Both the position numbers and the translations under genes were made by a program. Positions 12,636 through 23,200 of a stretch of 64,000 nt of DNA are shown piece by piece. The stretch comes from Limnanthes douglasii subsp. nivea (lineage: Eukaryota; Streptophyta; Magnoliopsida; Brassicales; Limnanthaceae). The notes under the pieces are model-generated. The model was given only the letters and a program-made list of their open reading frames with translations. It had not been told where the DNA came from and did no database searches. Each line of letters begins with the position of its first letter. Position 1 is the stretch's first letter. The DNA lies in the NCBI GenBank assembly GCA_036936605.1, contig JAUPFV010000003.1, positions 104,665,278-104,729,277 on the forward strand, in the 5' to 3' direction.

Positions 12636-12799
12636 ACGTTAGGTTTTTATGTTTTGGATTGTATGATACCATTTACGTTTTTTTCGATTCTAGTGTTCGC
12701 TATTTTGTTGTGATGTTTGTAACTTTGATGGTTCGGGTTTGTTGTATGATACTCTATGTTTCTTTTTATGTTTTTTTTATTTCACCTTGTAATAGTTCT

Positions 12800-13155
12800 A
12801 ACATAAACTGAGTACGTTGAACTGAAGCATAAACAAAGTTATAAACGTGAAACTGGATCTGAAGCATAAACTCAAACTCAAACATAAAATCAAACATTAA
12901 GTCAAACACAAAACGAAACACAAACTCAAACATTAACTCAAACACAAACTGAAACACAAACTCAAACTTAAACTCAAACTGAAACTGAAACATCAACTCA
13001 AACAAATTGAAACATGAACTCAAACATTAACTCGAGCACAAACTGAAACATGAACTTAAACACAAACTGAAACAATAACTCAAACTTAAACTCGAACATG
13101 AATACTGAAACAAACTAAAACATAAACTCAAACTTAAACTAAAACATGAACTCAG
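12800..13155. repeat. Minisatellite of AAACTCAAACAT-like 12-mers
   Basis: About 30 imperfect units of AAACTCAAACAT / AAACTGAAACAC follow the PMD gene. Open frames through it encode only phenylalanine-rich low-complexity sequence and are not genes. Confidence 0.9.
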
Positions 13156-13175
13156 ACTTATCTATCAGACCTGTT

Positions 13176-13556
13176 TCATTTCATCAGCTTCCTTTCTTCT
13201 TTCGTATCCTGGTAGTCACGCATTTCCTCTAGCCAGATGTCAATAACGTCAGAACGGACCTGATCCAGCTGATCCTCTGTTATCGAATCTGTGACCTGAC
13301 AATTGAACCGGTTACACGCAACACGACGTTCCAACTAGATGAGGCCAGAAACTGGATGTAGACGGAATGTGACTAGGACTGGCCACCTAGCATTCACCTC
13401 ATCAACATGCCTTGAAATTCTAGGCGGCTGGACACCATCTCTTTTGTAAAGGAAGTACATCTGGTATAGCAATGCCTCCCAATACGTTTTACGCCCCTCT
13501 TGCATGTTTGTGTTACCAACTTCAATTGATGCTTTCATCAGGTATTGATCTTCCAA
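13176..13556 (-). pseudogene. Small unknown gene, interrupted by one TAG
   Basis: Minus-strand reading frame starting at 13556 (MEDQYLMKASIEVGNTNMQE) and running to a stop at 13176, interrupted only by TAG at 13335-13337. About 126 residues: the first half is rich in aromatic residues (EALLYQMYFLYKRDG), the second half acidic and charged. I do not recognise the family. It lies head to head with the small gene at 13993-14367 and shares its 430-bp intergenic region, which has a TATA box for the plus side. It is likely cargo of the surrounding transposon. Confidence 0.4.
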
Positions 13557-13805
13557 CTCAGTCTATGAACACATTTTTTGCTTGTTTTATCAACTAGTTT
13601 ACCCTTTAATGTGGATATGCCATCTATTTATAGATAATTTCATTTTCGGACAACGTAATCCAGTTAGACGAATTAAAACGTGGCACATGTAAAGTTTTGA
13701 GGACGAAAGATTAGGATAAGGATGAATGCCTAAATTACTCGGTGTAGTTGCAGTGATCATTAAATTCAACCGGGACCCACCAATAACTTCAATCGGTATA
13801 ATAAC

Positions 13806-13900
13806 TGCCGCCAACACAAAAACTCCCGCCAAAAAAGTCCCGCCAACACAAAAACTCTCACCAAATAACTCCCGTCAATACAAAAAGTCCCGCCAAGAGT
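13806..13900. repeat. Short tandem repeat CCCGCCAACACAAAAACT
   Basis: About five imperfect units of 17-19 bp lie between two divergent small genes, just upstream of a TATA box. GC content is higher than the surroundings. Confidence 0.75.
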
Positions 13901-13908
13901 AACTATAC

Positions 13909-13917
13909 TATATAAAT
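13909..13917 (+). promoter_or_regulatory. Candidate TATA box
   Basis: CTATATAAA about 80 bases before the first ATG (13991) of the plus-strand small gene. Confidence 0.45.
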
Positions 13918-13992
13918 GTGTCATGGGATCCAATGTGTCATAATAGAAACCAAACGTCTACTTACAGAAAAAACACAAACACTTGAACAAAT

Positions 13993-14367
13993 GGAGTTAC
14001 AGCTGATGAAGACTACCATATGCTTAAGGCGATGAGGGTTGCCCGCCGAGAGATGGGAGAAGATCGTAGCGATGCGTTCTTTGATCGTGTCCTGTGTATA
14101 ATGTATTTCAACTATGGGCAGTTAGGAGCATGAGAAGTTAAAGTGCAAAATCGTAATGAAATCAAAAGCAGGTACCTCTTCGTCCAACCGCTCACTGCTT
14201 TGTTTTTCATGCCAGCTAGAATTAAGAAAGAAGCGCCTTTGGTCTGGAACATGACGGTAGCAGATTACATCAGTAGGGATATGGTGGCATATATGGAGGA
14301 TAGGATTGCGGAAAGGAACGAAGGGGACGATTCAGATGACAATTTGGGATACGATTTCGACAACTGA
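13993..14367 (+). pseudogene. Small unknown gene with an acidic tail, broken
   Basis: The frame runs from about 13993 (ADEDYHMLKAMRVARREMG) through one TGA at 14131-14133 to a stop ending at 14367. The upstream ATG at 13991 is one base out of frame, suggesting a lost base. The C-terminus is acidic (ERNEGDDSDDNLGYDFDN). The family is not recognised. Head to head with 13176-13556. Confidence 0.4.
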
Positions 14368-14649
14368 TCATTTAACTCTTTCTGTGATTATGCCTTTGAG
14401 TTGTTATGTTTCCAGTAGTCTATGTCTCAACTATCTTACTCCTGCATGTGTGTTGTTTTAGATTAAGATTTCCTTCGAGTGTTGTTTTATGGATCGTTAA
14501 TTAAATGCATCTTTAATTTATTATTTATGCCTAACTAATTAAATTTAATGCATCATTAATGTAAATATATGCATAATCAACCTAATTTAACGCTTCAATA
14601 ATTTAAATATTTTTTATTTCAAACAAATTTTAAGAAGCTGGTGATTTCG

Positions 14650-14935
14650 CCAACCAATGGCGTAGAGATCACTATCCATGCCACTTTCCATGCCAACCAC
14701 TGGCGGCAATAGGCCAAGTTTTTTGCCTCATCTCTATTGTTTGATAAAATGAGGTAAGGTTTGGGTTTGTCCGCCACCTTTTTGGCGTACGACCTTATGC
14801 GTACGTCAACGGTTGGCGTGAGGTACTATCTCCACGCCACCGTTGGCGTACGCACCAATCGTTACTTCACCAGTTGGCGTGAGGCACGATACCCACGCCT
14901 ACAGCTGGCGAACTAACCCACTCCAATAATTTTTT
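14650..14935. repeat. Cluster of short GCCA...TGGC palindromes
   Basis: At least six short inverted pairs based on CGCCA/TGGCG or TGGCGT/ACGCCA in under 300 bp. The same motif set occurs in the 5' leader intron of the PMD gene at 10508-10590, including GTTCTTCGCCA paired with TGGCGAAGAAC. The shared motif suggests both stretches belong to one element. Confidence 0.6.
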
Positions 14936-15085
14936 CGGAAAAAAAAATTAAAAACTTAAATTCACTTTAATTTAACTAGTTTAATGGTTTGTGAATACAA
15001 TACGGAGTTAGTTTAGAAAAAAAAATAACGAAGCCAAACACAAACTAAATTCGGTTTAAAATTTAAAATTACAACACATACTCAG

Positions 15086-15836
15086 CTAAAATTCTTTAGT
15101 CAAGTCGACTGTGGGTTCTTCGAATTCAATGGAATGTGTCGGCGTGGGATTTTGTAGTCTTGAAAATACACGAACTCTATCTAACAAGGGGATCGACCAA
15201 CATGTAGCGTCTTCTCTCGTCGTTCAGATCCACGTTGGATCTATAGTCGGTAAAGGTGACCCTTTAACCAAATCAACCTACAAATTGATATTGAATATCA
15301 ATGCGCGTTAAGAAAATAAATGACTAAATTCATGGAAAACTAAAAGTTCTTTACTTACGTGAACAAAATGGTTTTTATTAACGAATGCCACACCAATCTC
15401 CTTTAAAGGACCGTCTTTCGGTGGTGCATTTTTCACCGGTAGGTACGTCGTACATCCACCGTGGGCGAGGTAATAGAAAACACAACTGAATGTCGTCGCG
15501 ACTAGTTTTTCGCAACTAGGCAAGGACATCCAATTTGCGAAAGGTGCGTTCTCTTTGTTAAAAGTCAACCGATTTATCTTCTTATCAACTTCGCTTTCAT
15601 CGTCGTAATATGCAACCCATTTATAAAACTCATGATCGCTCTTTAGCTCGTGAACCAAGGCTTCTCTAACCATTAGCCAGCCACTTTCGTTACCAACTAT
15701 ACCATGCGCGTTGGCTCTAAAACCACAATTACCGTCGGGCATAACATTTGTAATTCGGCTAATGAAAGGACGCATAAATTGAGGTATGTCTTTTGAAAAT
15801 CTCGAGTCCAGCACATTTGGTAATCTCGTCGGGGTT
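15086..15836 (-). pseudogene. OTU cysteine protease domain, C-terminal part of the split MULE transposase gene
   Basis: Minus strand. The exon from 15836 to 15359 contains the OTU signature DGNCGFRA (Asp-Gly-Asn-Cys, catalytic Cys), then WMSLPSCEKLVATTF and a C-terminal NHFVH (catalytic His). A donor GTAAGT follows at 15358. The next exon starts near 15280 after TTTGTAG and continues the family C-terminus (KGSPLPTIDPTW) to a TGA near 15238; the same frame goes on to a stop at 15086. After removal of the retrotransposon at 15842-26378 this joins in one open frame to 26384 upward. OTU enzymes remove ubiquitin-like modifiers. MULE transposases with OTU domains are known in plants. Confidence 0.8.
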
Positions 15837-15841
15837 GGTTT
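15837..15841. repeat. Target site duplication GGTTT (left)
   Basis: Identical to 26379-26383, flanking the Tat retrotransposon. Confidence 0.95.
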
Positions 15842-16299
15842 TGGTGAGGATAAAAGTAGCCTGAGGGTAGGCTGGTAATTTCAAGCGGAGTTTTAAGGCG
15901 GTGTGAGGGTGTTTCACGGTGATGTGTGGGTGTTTAAGGGTGTTTCAAAGTGCTTTTAATGTGGAGAGAGAATTAAGCAGCTTGGCAGCAGTTAATTTTT
16001 CTTACCAGAAGTTAATGCTGGTGGTTGAGTATTTATAGCATGTTATTTGGGCCCTTATGGGATTTCGGGTCAAGTTTAATGGACCCGGGTCATGTTTAAA
16101 GACCCATGAGTTCTAAGCAGGAGGACAGGCAGCTTAGTCAAGAAGTGTTTAAGTTTTTTAGTACTTTAGTCATAGTTCGAACTGCCTTAGGCTCACATTG
16201 GTTCGAAGAGATCTGTCCGGTCCAAAAGTTCTGTTCGATTTTCGGAGAGAATTACACTGATCTGCCCTTCCGGGGAGCACTCCGAATTCGGACTCATCA
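15842..16299 (-). repeat. 3' LTR of the Tat element
   Basis: 458 bp, about 98% identical to the other LTR. On the minus strand it has a TATA-like GCTATAAATACTC (near 16030). It begins TG and ends CA. Confidence 0.96.
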
Positions 16300-16313
16300 G
16301 GAGCCCCTTTTTT
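16300..16313 (-). other. Polypurine tract of the Tat element
   Basis: AAAAAAGGGGCTCC on the minus strand immediately before the 3' LTR. It primes plus-strand DNA synthesis in LTR retrotransposons. Confidence 0.8.
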
Positions 16314-16631
16314 AGATGTTTGAACAAGTGTCCTTGTCAAATAACTGAAAAACAGTCCGATTATAGGAAGTGGTTTTTCGATCCGGAGAGAGTTGTGGAC
16401 AAATCCGGACAGATCGAATCGTTACGAATTCTAAACGGTTCTTGCCAGAGTTAGTGGGACACGTGTCATTCTCTGATTGGTCACTTTAGCCGTTTTTTCA
16501 CCTTGAACTTTGCACCACTTTCTCGAACAAGTTACCTCTTTTAAAAGCCATTAATGACATCAGCGTCGTCTTTTAATCATTGCCCAACTTTTCGGATTCT
16601 CCTAGGAATCAACTCCTTTTTTCACTTTTAC

Positions 16632-16638
16632 TATAAAT
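16632..16638 (+). promoter_or_regulatory. Candidate TATA box of the antisense gene
   Basis: TATAAAT, 111 bases before the ATG at 16743 and followed by a pyrimidine-rich leader. It suggests the antisense gene has its own promoter inside the element, independent of the LTR. Confidence 0.5.
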
Positions 16639-16742
16639 TCTAATTCACTTTTCACTATCTCATTATCTCTTTCAAATTTCACTCTGCCATTTTTACTCAG
16701 AGCTTTATCTCTCTAGAATCTTCAAAACTTTCTTGGCTGTTT

Positions 16743-19730
16743 ATGTTTACAGCAAGGACAGCACTAATCAAGGGTGGCTGGCTTAACCTCTCTGAATTGG
16801 AGAAAGCTCAAAGAGTTGAGAAGGAAAAAAGGCTTGCAGTAGGGCTTCCAGCATCACCTGTTGAGAAACCAGCCCCTTCAATCGAAGAATCTGACAGAGG
16901 TTCATCTTCTTCTAAAGGTACAAAACCTAAAAAACTCTTTCAATCAACGCTTTCTCCAATAGTATCTGGTTCTTCAGTTCAAGAGTCGATCCCTATTATT
17001 GAACCGGGAGTCACTGCCACAAGTGTTAGGAAGAAATCCTCTTTCATTGCTATGGGGTCTGATTCTGACCACTCCCCGGACAAATTGATCATAAAAAGGC
17101 CAAGTATGTTGGTTAAAGGACTTTCCTCAAAAAACACACCCTCGAAATCGGGGGCAAAAAATAGTGAATCAGGGTCCGGGGCAACTATAAGGGCTCCCCG
17201 GGAGAGGCCGTCAGGATTGGAGGCCAGCAGCCCACTACCCCCCAAGGAAACTTCTACCTCAGAAACTCAAATTGAGGTAAGAAGTCGAGTATATACGGAC
17301 AGCCAACAGTCCGGAGGATCAGCTCTGCCAAGCCTCAATCCTCCCCGGACCATTTCTACTGAAGCTCCCCCAACGATCATGGAGGAGAGGATGGAGGACT
17401 CCACAGAGGAGGTTAGATTTGAGTCCGAGTCCTCCGGACAGGCTGAAACTGCTATCGTTGTTGCCAAGAAGGGCAAAGAAGACTTGTATCTAAGACGTCC
17501 GGACCTGCCGGAAAGCCTTGAAGGGAGAGTGGGACCATGCTTCCATAAGGTGGAGTTCAAGTATCTTTTGGCTCTGTTGAAACCCAAGTACGCGTTCATT
17601 CACACTTCAGATCTGGGCAGATTGCGCACAAAGTGGGGAATCCCTGAGAACGTAAATATAAGGATTCCTATCGATCCGGAGACCCCGATGGACTGCAAAA
17701 GGAATGAGATAGTCTTCTTCACGGAGCTGTTTAACTGGGGACTCAGGTTCCCACTGGACCCGGAGATAGTGCGCTATTTCCACTTGGTCAAGCTCTGCCC
17801 GTCACAGCTAAGCCCTAACGGTTGGTTTACCTTGATGTCATGTATTATGGCGTCTAGGTTATCTGGAATCCCTCTTCCTATGGAAGAGTTTGCAGCTGTG
17901 GCCAACTTGTGCAAACACCATCAGTTCCCCTTCTACCATTTCAACATGGGGAACGATCTTAAAGTTGTTGACGATCTCCTGGAGTCGGAGAGCAAGTGGA
18001 GGAGCCAATTCTTATTTGTCAGTGGCTCATGGGAGAATGGCAGGAAAATCAAGACCGGAGAGAATCCAAGCCTCCTCAGGAGTAGGTGGAGAAGTGACCG
18101 TAAGCTTCTCATCTTAATTCTCTGTTCGAATTTCCTTTTTCTTTCAAGTTTATGCTAATTAGTTTCTCTTTTGTTTTATCAGAGCTTCCAAAGGAGTTCG
18201 GAGACTATCTGAAGGCCGGACAGGTCACCTGTGGCAAAATCAACGCTTGGGCCGCAGAAAACTAGGAGAATCGGTTCCATAAAGCCTTCACTGCTGGGAA
18301 CTTAGCAAGGTCTCACCTGTGGAACACCATAGGTCGAAGAGACCTAACTTGGGAGGAGCTCTCCACAAAACCTGATGAAGACATCGTGCTGAGAAGATCT
18401 CACGAACTGGATGGGACTCTCTTCCTTCCTGCCCGGGCCAAAGCCCCAAGTAAAATGAAGGGCAAGAAGAAGAAAGGCAAGAGGGTAGCAGGTGACGATG
18501 AGAAGGAGGCCCCAACAGACACAGAAGGACTGGCACAGGCTCAGATTGATGCAGCTCTTTTGCAGGTGGTGGAACAGGAGAGCGAGAAGCAGGAAGTGAA
18601 CCTCCCTAAGCCTACAAGGGCCTCTAAGAGGACTCGCAAGCACACAAGTGAGAGTGCTGACAGGGAGGCCAAGAAGAAGAAGTCTTCCCAAGGGGATGAA
18701 GTTGCTCTCCGGGACCCGGAGCCCTCTTTTCCTACTGACCCTACACTGGCCGAAGAGATCCCAAGGGACTTTCAAGAAGAGATTCCAAAGGAATTTCATA
18801 CAGATGAAGTCGAGGGGGGAGAGCTCAACTTGGATGAAATGGACATCACTGGTCTGGGTGGACTTGGTGAATATTTTCTTGGCCTGCCCAGAGATGAGTT
18901 CGCAGGGCCCTACGTCCCTCCGAGCAGCTCCAACACGGTTAACTTCAAACGGTAAGACTTTCATGGTTTCTAGCGAGAAGGACATCATAGCCCACTTTTT
19001 ACTTAGTAATGTACAGCCAGTGCTTACTTTGGAAAGGCAAGTCCGAAGTCAGGCTGACACCATCAAAGAGCTCAAGTCTGAGAAGGAAAAGCTGTCCGAT
19101 GACCTCCAGACTGCTGCCACTAAGATTGATTTGCTTAAAGAGTCGAATGAGCAGCTAAAGAAGAATCAAGATGAAGGCAAGACAAAAGTTGCTTCTCTGG
19201 AGGAAATCATAAAAGACCTCCGGGCTAAGGTGTCCGGACTGGAGAAGGATCTGACAGCCTCAAGAGGGGAAACTGCAGCAAAGGAGAAGCTTGTCACCAA
19301 CCTGACCACTGACAAACTTGCTTTAGAGAATGCAGTGACTCAGGCTGTTGAAGAGAAAGCTGCTCTGGTGAAGGATCAAGAGGCCATGATCAAGGCCAAG
19401 ATTAATGCTTATGCCAGGGAGATGATACGGAGTGAAGAATTAATGATTGAAAAAGTGAAGTCTGATATGGTCCTCCTGTTTCACGAGAAATTCCCGAAGA
19501 GGAGACTAGGGGACTTATGGCGCTATGTGGATGACGATGATCTCCCATACTGGACCATGGTTGATGAGGGGTACTCCGGTGAGTCCTCGTCTGGTGGTGA
19601 AGAGGAAACCGGAGAGAGCCCAGGTGAGGAAGAGATTGATCCCAAGGGTAAGAAGATAGTCGAGGAGAAGAGCGACATCAAGGGCAAGAAATCCGATGAG
19701 GGTGAGCCATCTTCAAAGGCTCAACCTTAA
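16743..19730 (+). CDS. Spliced antisense gene (aORF) of the Tat element, putative gypsy-type domain plus coiled coil
   Basis: Predicted exons are 16743-18099, 18183-18951 and 19007-19730. Intron 1 has GTAAGC...ATCAG; intron 2 (55 bp, short) has GTAAGA...CTTAG, and both keep the frame. Residues 1-240 are Ser/Pro/Glu-rich. A folded block near 250-420 (WGLRFPLDPEIVRYFHLVKL, LSPNGWF) resembles the 'putative gypsy type transposon' family. A basic KKKKGKR stretch follows, then a long heptad coiled coil from 19023 (ERQVRSQADTIKELKSEKEK) and an acidic Lys/Glu tail. One in-frame TAG at 18263-18265 interrupts exon 2, with clear coding on both sides. Antisense genes here are known in Tat elements; their role is unknown. 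Tail to tail with pol. Confidence 0.75.
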
Positions 19731-19770
19731 TTTATAATTTGTTTTGTTTATTTTTTGCTTGAACTAAAGT

Positions 19771-19871
19771 CCTTGGAAGGCCAAGGCATTTTTTGTGATG
19801 GTGTCCGTATTATTCGGACAGATTTTTGTACTGTGCCCAAACTTACTCAAAAAGTCCTTGGAAGGCCAAGG
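19771..19871. repeat. Duplicated palindrome CCTTGGAAGGCCAAGG
   Basis: AAAGTCCTTGGAAGGCCAAGGCA occurs at about 19767-19788 and again at 19851-19872, each containing the near-palindrome CCTTGG..CCAAGG. It lies just past the stop of the antisense gene, in the gap facing the end of pol. It may help 3' end formation; that is inference. Confidence 0.6.
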
Positions 19872-20080
19872 CAGTTTTAAATCGTTGAATGACTATCTTA
19901 TTTTGCTCAACCATCCTCTTCTTTCATTGTTTGTTTAAATAGCTGGAGTTTAAATAATTTTATTGTATTGTGAGAGTGTTAAGACTTTCCGGCTAGAATT
20001 TAAGTAGCCCTTAGATCTTTTAACCCAAGTAGTATGATAAGAGACAAAATGTTTAAAAATACTCAGAGAATTTTGAAGAA

Positions 20081-20148
20081 GGCACCAAATTTCATTGAAA
20101 ACTCTCCGTGCCAAGGCACCAAATTTCATTGAAAACTCTCCGTGCCAC
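20081..20148. repeat. 34-bp tandem duplication
   Basis: Two adjacent copies of GGCACCAAATTTCATTGAAA plus ACTCTCCGTGCCAA lie between the antisense gene and the end of pol. Confidence 0.9.
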
Positions 20149-20216
20149 CGAAGAGGGGAAGGTATGCCCCCAAATATTTACATGGATGTTTAAACAAGTA
20201 AATATTTACATAAGTT

Positions 20217-23200
20217 TTATTCCAAGTACATTCGAAGGTGTTCAATATTCCAAGGGTGAGTTAAAACCCTGCCATCTTTGTCTTCCAACCAGTATGTCCC
20301 AGGCTTGATTCTTTCAACCACTGTATACGGACCCTCCCAAGTTGGGGCCAGCTTTCCGAAGAGATTTTCCTTTGTGTGCAAGAAAACTTTCCTTAATACT
20401 TTATCTCCTGGTTGAAAATCTCTTCTTTTAACTTTAAAAGCAAACCTGCTACTCATCAAGCCCTGATAGTGTGCCATTCTAAGATGAGCTTTAACCCGTC
20501 TTTCTTCAATCAAATCAAGCTGATTTCTAACTGCCATCTCATTAGCCTGCCCGGAGAAATTATGAACACGAAAGGAAGGGAGTGTCTTCTCTATGGGGGC
20601 TACTGCATCCATCCCATAGACCAAGGCAAAAGGGGATTCTTGTGCTGCAGCCCCAGGTGTTGTCTGGTAGGCCCATAAGACTTCTTGTAGATAACTAGGC
20701 CACTTCCCAGCAGCCCCTTCCAAGTTTTTCTTTAAGCCGGAGAGAATTGTTCTATTAGCCACTTCAACTTGCCCATTGGCTTGTGGGTGAAAAGGTGAAG
20801 AAAAACAGTGCTGAATACCTCTTGAGGCACAGAAGGTCTCCATCTCTCTATTATCAAACTGTGGCCCATTGTCTGTTGTTATTTTCTGGGGGACACCAAA
20901 TCTGAAACATATGTTGGATAGAATGAATTTTATAACAGCTTTTGAGGTTGTCCCTGCCAAAGGGGCTGCTTCTATCCACTTCGAGAAGTAGTCAATGGCT
21001 ACAATTATAGTTTTACACCCTCCGGACGCCACAGGGAGAGGCCCAACTAAGTCCAATCCCCATCGAGCAAAAGGGATGGGCTTAGAGATCGACTCCAAAG
21101 GAATGGCCGGTACATGAATTTCATTGCTGTACCTCTGGCATGGGTCACACCTTCGTACCAGCTCCTTAGCATCTTTCATAATTGATGGCCAATAGTATCC
21201 GAAGAGTAGCACCCTTCTTGTTAAAGCTCTAAATCCACAATGGGCTGATCCCTCACCATCATGCAATTCGGAGAGAACTATTTGTGACTCATGATCCCCT
21301 AAACAACGTAGGAGAGGTTTGCTATAGGATTTTTTGTATAATACTTCTCTTAACATAAGGAAACCACGAGCCATGTGCTTCAATGTTATGGCTTGTGATT
21401 TATCCAAGGGCACGATGCCATCGGACAGATACTGTATAAGAGGAGACCTCCAGTCTTGAGGCCGATTCACTTGTATTTCAAAGACTTCCTCTTTTATACT
21501 TTCATTGAGTTGAATAGAAGGGCTTTCAAGCACATGGATCCATGGGTAGGACTCCGAATATGCTATTGTTGCCAATGAATCTGCTAGTTCATTTTCTGCC
21601 TGGGGGATGTGCTCATAGACAACAGCTTTAAATTTTAACGCTTCATTTTTGAGGAGGTGTAAATACTTGACCAATTGCTCCTTTCTAGCTTCTGATAGGC
21701 CCAAGGCATGGTGGACTAGCAACTGGGAGTCGCTTAGTAGCTTGACCCTTTTAGCTCCACAAATGTAGGCCAATTTCAACCCAGCTATCGCTGCTTCGTA
21801 TTCGGACTCATTATTGGATGCCCTGAAAGCAAAACAAATAGCTTGGAACATGTTGTCCCCATATGGGGAAGTGAGACATATTCCTGCCCCAGATCCCATG
21901 GTACTGGACCCTCCGTCTGTTCGGACAATCCACACTTTCTTGTCTTTTGAATCAGTAGGCTGCTCCGAATCCCTATCAGAATGGAATTCAACCAGAAAGT
22001 CAGCCACAGCTTGAGCTTTTACTGCTGTTCGGGGAGCAAAGTCTATGTCGAAGTCCCCCAACTCTACTGACCACTTTGTCATTCTGCTTGAAACGTCTGA
22101 TTTTTTAAGGACATTTTTTAAAGGGAAGGACGTTCGAACAATGATAGGATGAGCCTGGAAGTAGGGCCTCATTTTTCTTGCAGCTATCACCAAGGCCAAT
22201 GCCAGTTTCTCGAGTTTCAAGTAACGCCTTTCAGCATCAATCAAGCTTTTGCTGATGTAGTACACTGGGTGAGGATGCTCATCAACCTCCCTCACTAGCA
22301 CAGCACTGACAGCACAACTTGAAACAGCCAGATATACAAAGAGAGTTTCCCCATCAACTGGTTTGAACAAAGTCTTGGGAGAGGAAAGATGTTTCTTAAT
22401 TTCATTAAATGCTTCATTACACTGGGGTGTCCATTCAAACCCCTTTGCACCCTTCAAGGTCTGAAAAAATGGAGCACACCTGTCCGAAGACCTGGAGATG
22501 AATCTGTTCAAGGCAGTCAGTCTCCCCGTTAATCGCTGTACTTCTTTAATGTTTCGAGGAGGCTCCATTTGGAACAAAGCATTGAGTTGGTCCGGGTCGG
22601 GCTGTATTCCATGCTCACTTATGATATACCCTAAGAATTTCCCGGACTGCACTCCGAACACACACTTTTCAGGGTTTAGTTTTAAATTCACTTTGGCCAA
22701 GTTGGCAAAAGTCTCCTGGAGGTCGGACAAGTGCAGCTGCTTATCCACGCTTTTCACCATCATATCGTCAATGTAAACCTCCATATTTCTTCCAATTTGA
22801 TCAGCAAATGCCTTATTGACTAACCTTTGATAAGTAGCCCCAGCATTTTTCAAGCCAAAGGGCATCACCTTGTAGCAGTGTAAACCTCTATCAGTGACAA
22901 AAGTGGTATGCTCTTGATCTTTTGGATCCACCTGGATCTGATTGTACCCGGAGAAGGCATCCATGAAGGAGAGTAGCTTGTTCCCAGAAGTAGAGTCTAC
23001 TAACTGATCTATCCGGGGAACCGGATACAAGTCTTTTGGGCAAGCTCGATTGAGGTCTGTGAAGTCAATGCACATACGCCATTTACCATTCTTCTTTTTT
23101 ACCAGGACAGGATTGGCAGTCCACAAAGGGTACTGAGATTCTTTAATGTGCCCCATCTTTGTGAGTCTGTCAACCTCTTGTACAATGACATCAGCCTTTT

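Noticed and set aside
12766..13023. Phenylalanine-rich minus-strand frame
   Set aside because: It is a translation of a 12-bp minisatellite.
12800..13155. CRISPR-like regular repeats
   Set aside because: Units are adjacent without unique spacers and the DNA is plant nuclear.
16743..18158. A 471-residue plus-strand frame considered as a host gene
   Set aside because: It lies between the LTRs of a complete retrotransposon, reads on through a normal intron, and resembles the antisense gene of Tat elements.
18344..18988. Minus-strand open frame of 214 residues opposite the antisense gene
   Set aside because: It shadows the coding strand, which shows the coherent protein; no motif.
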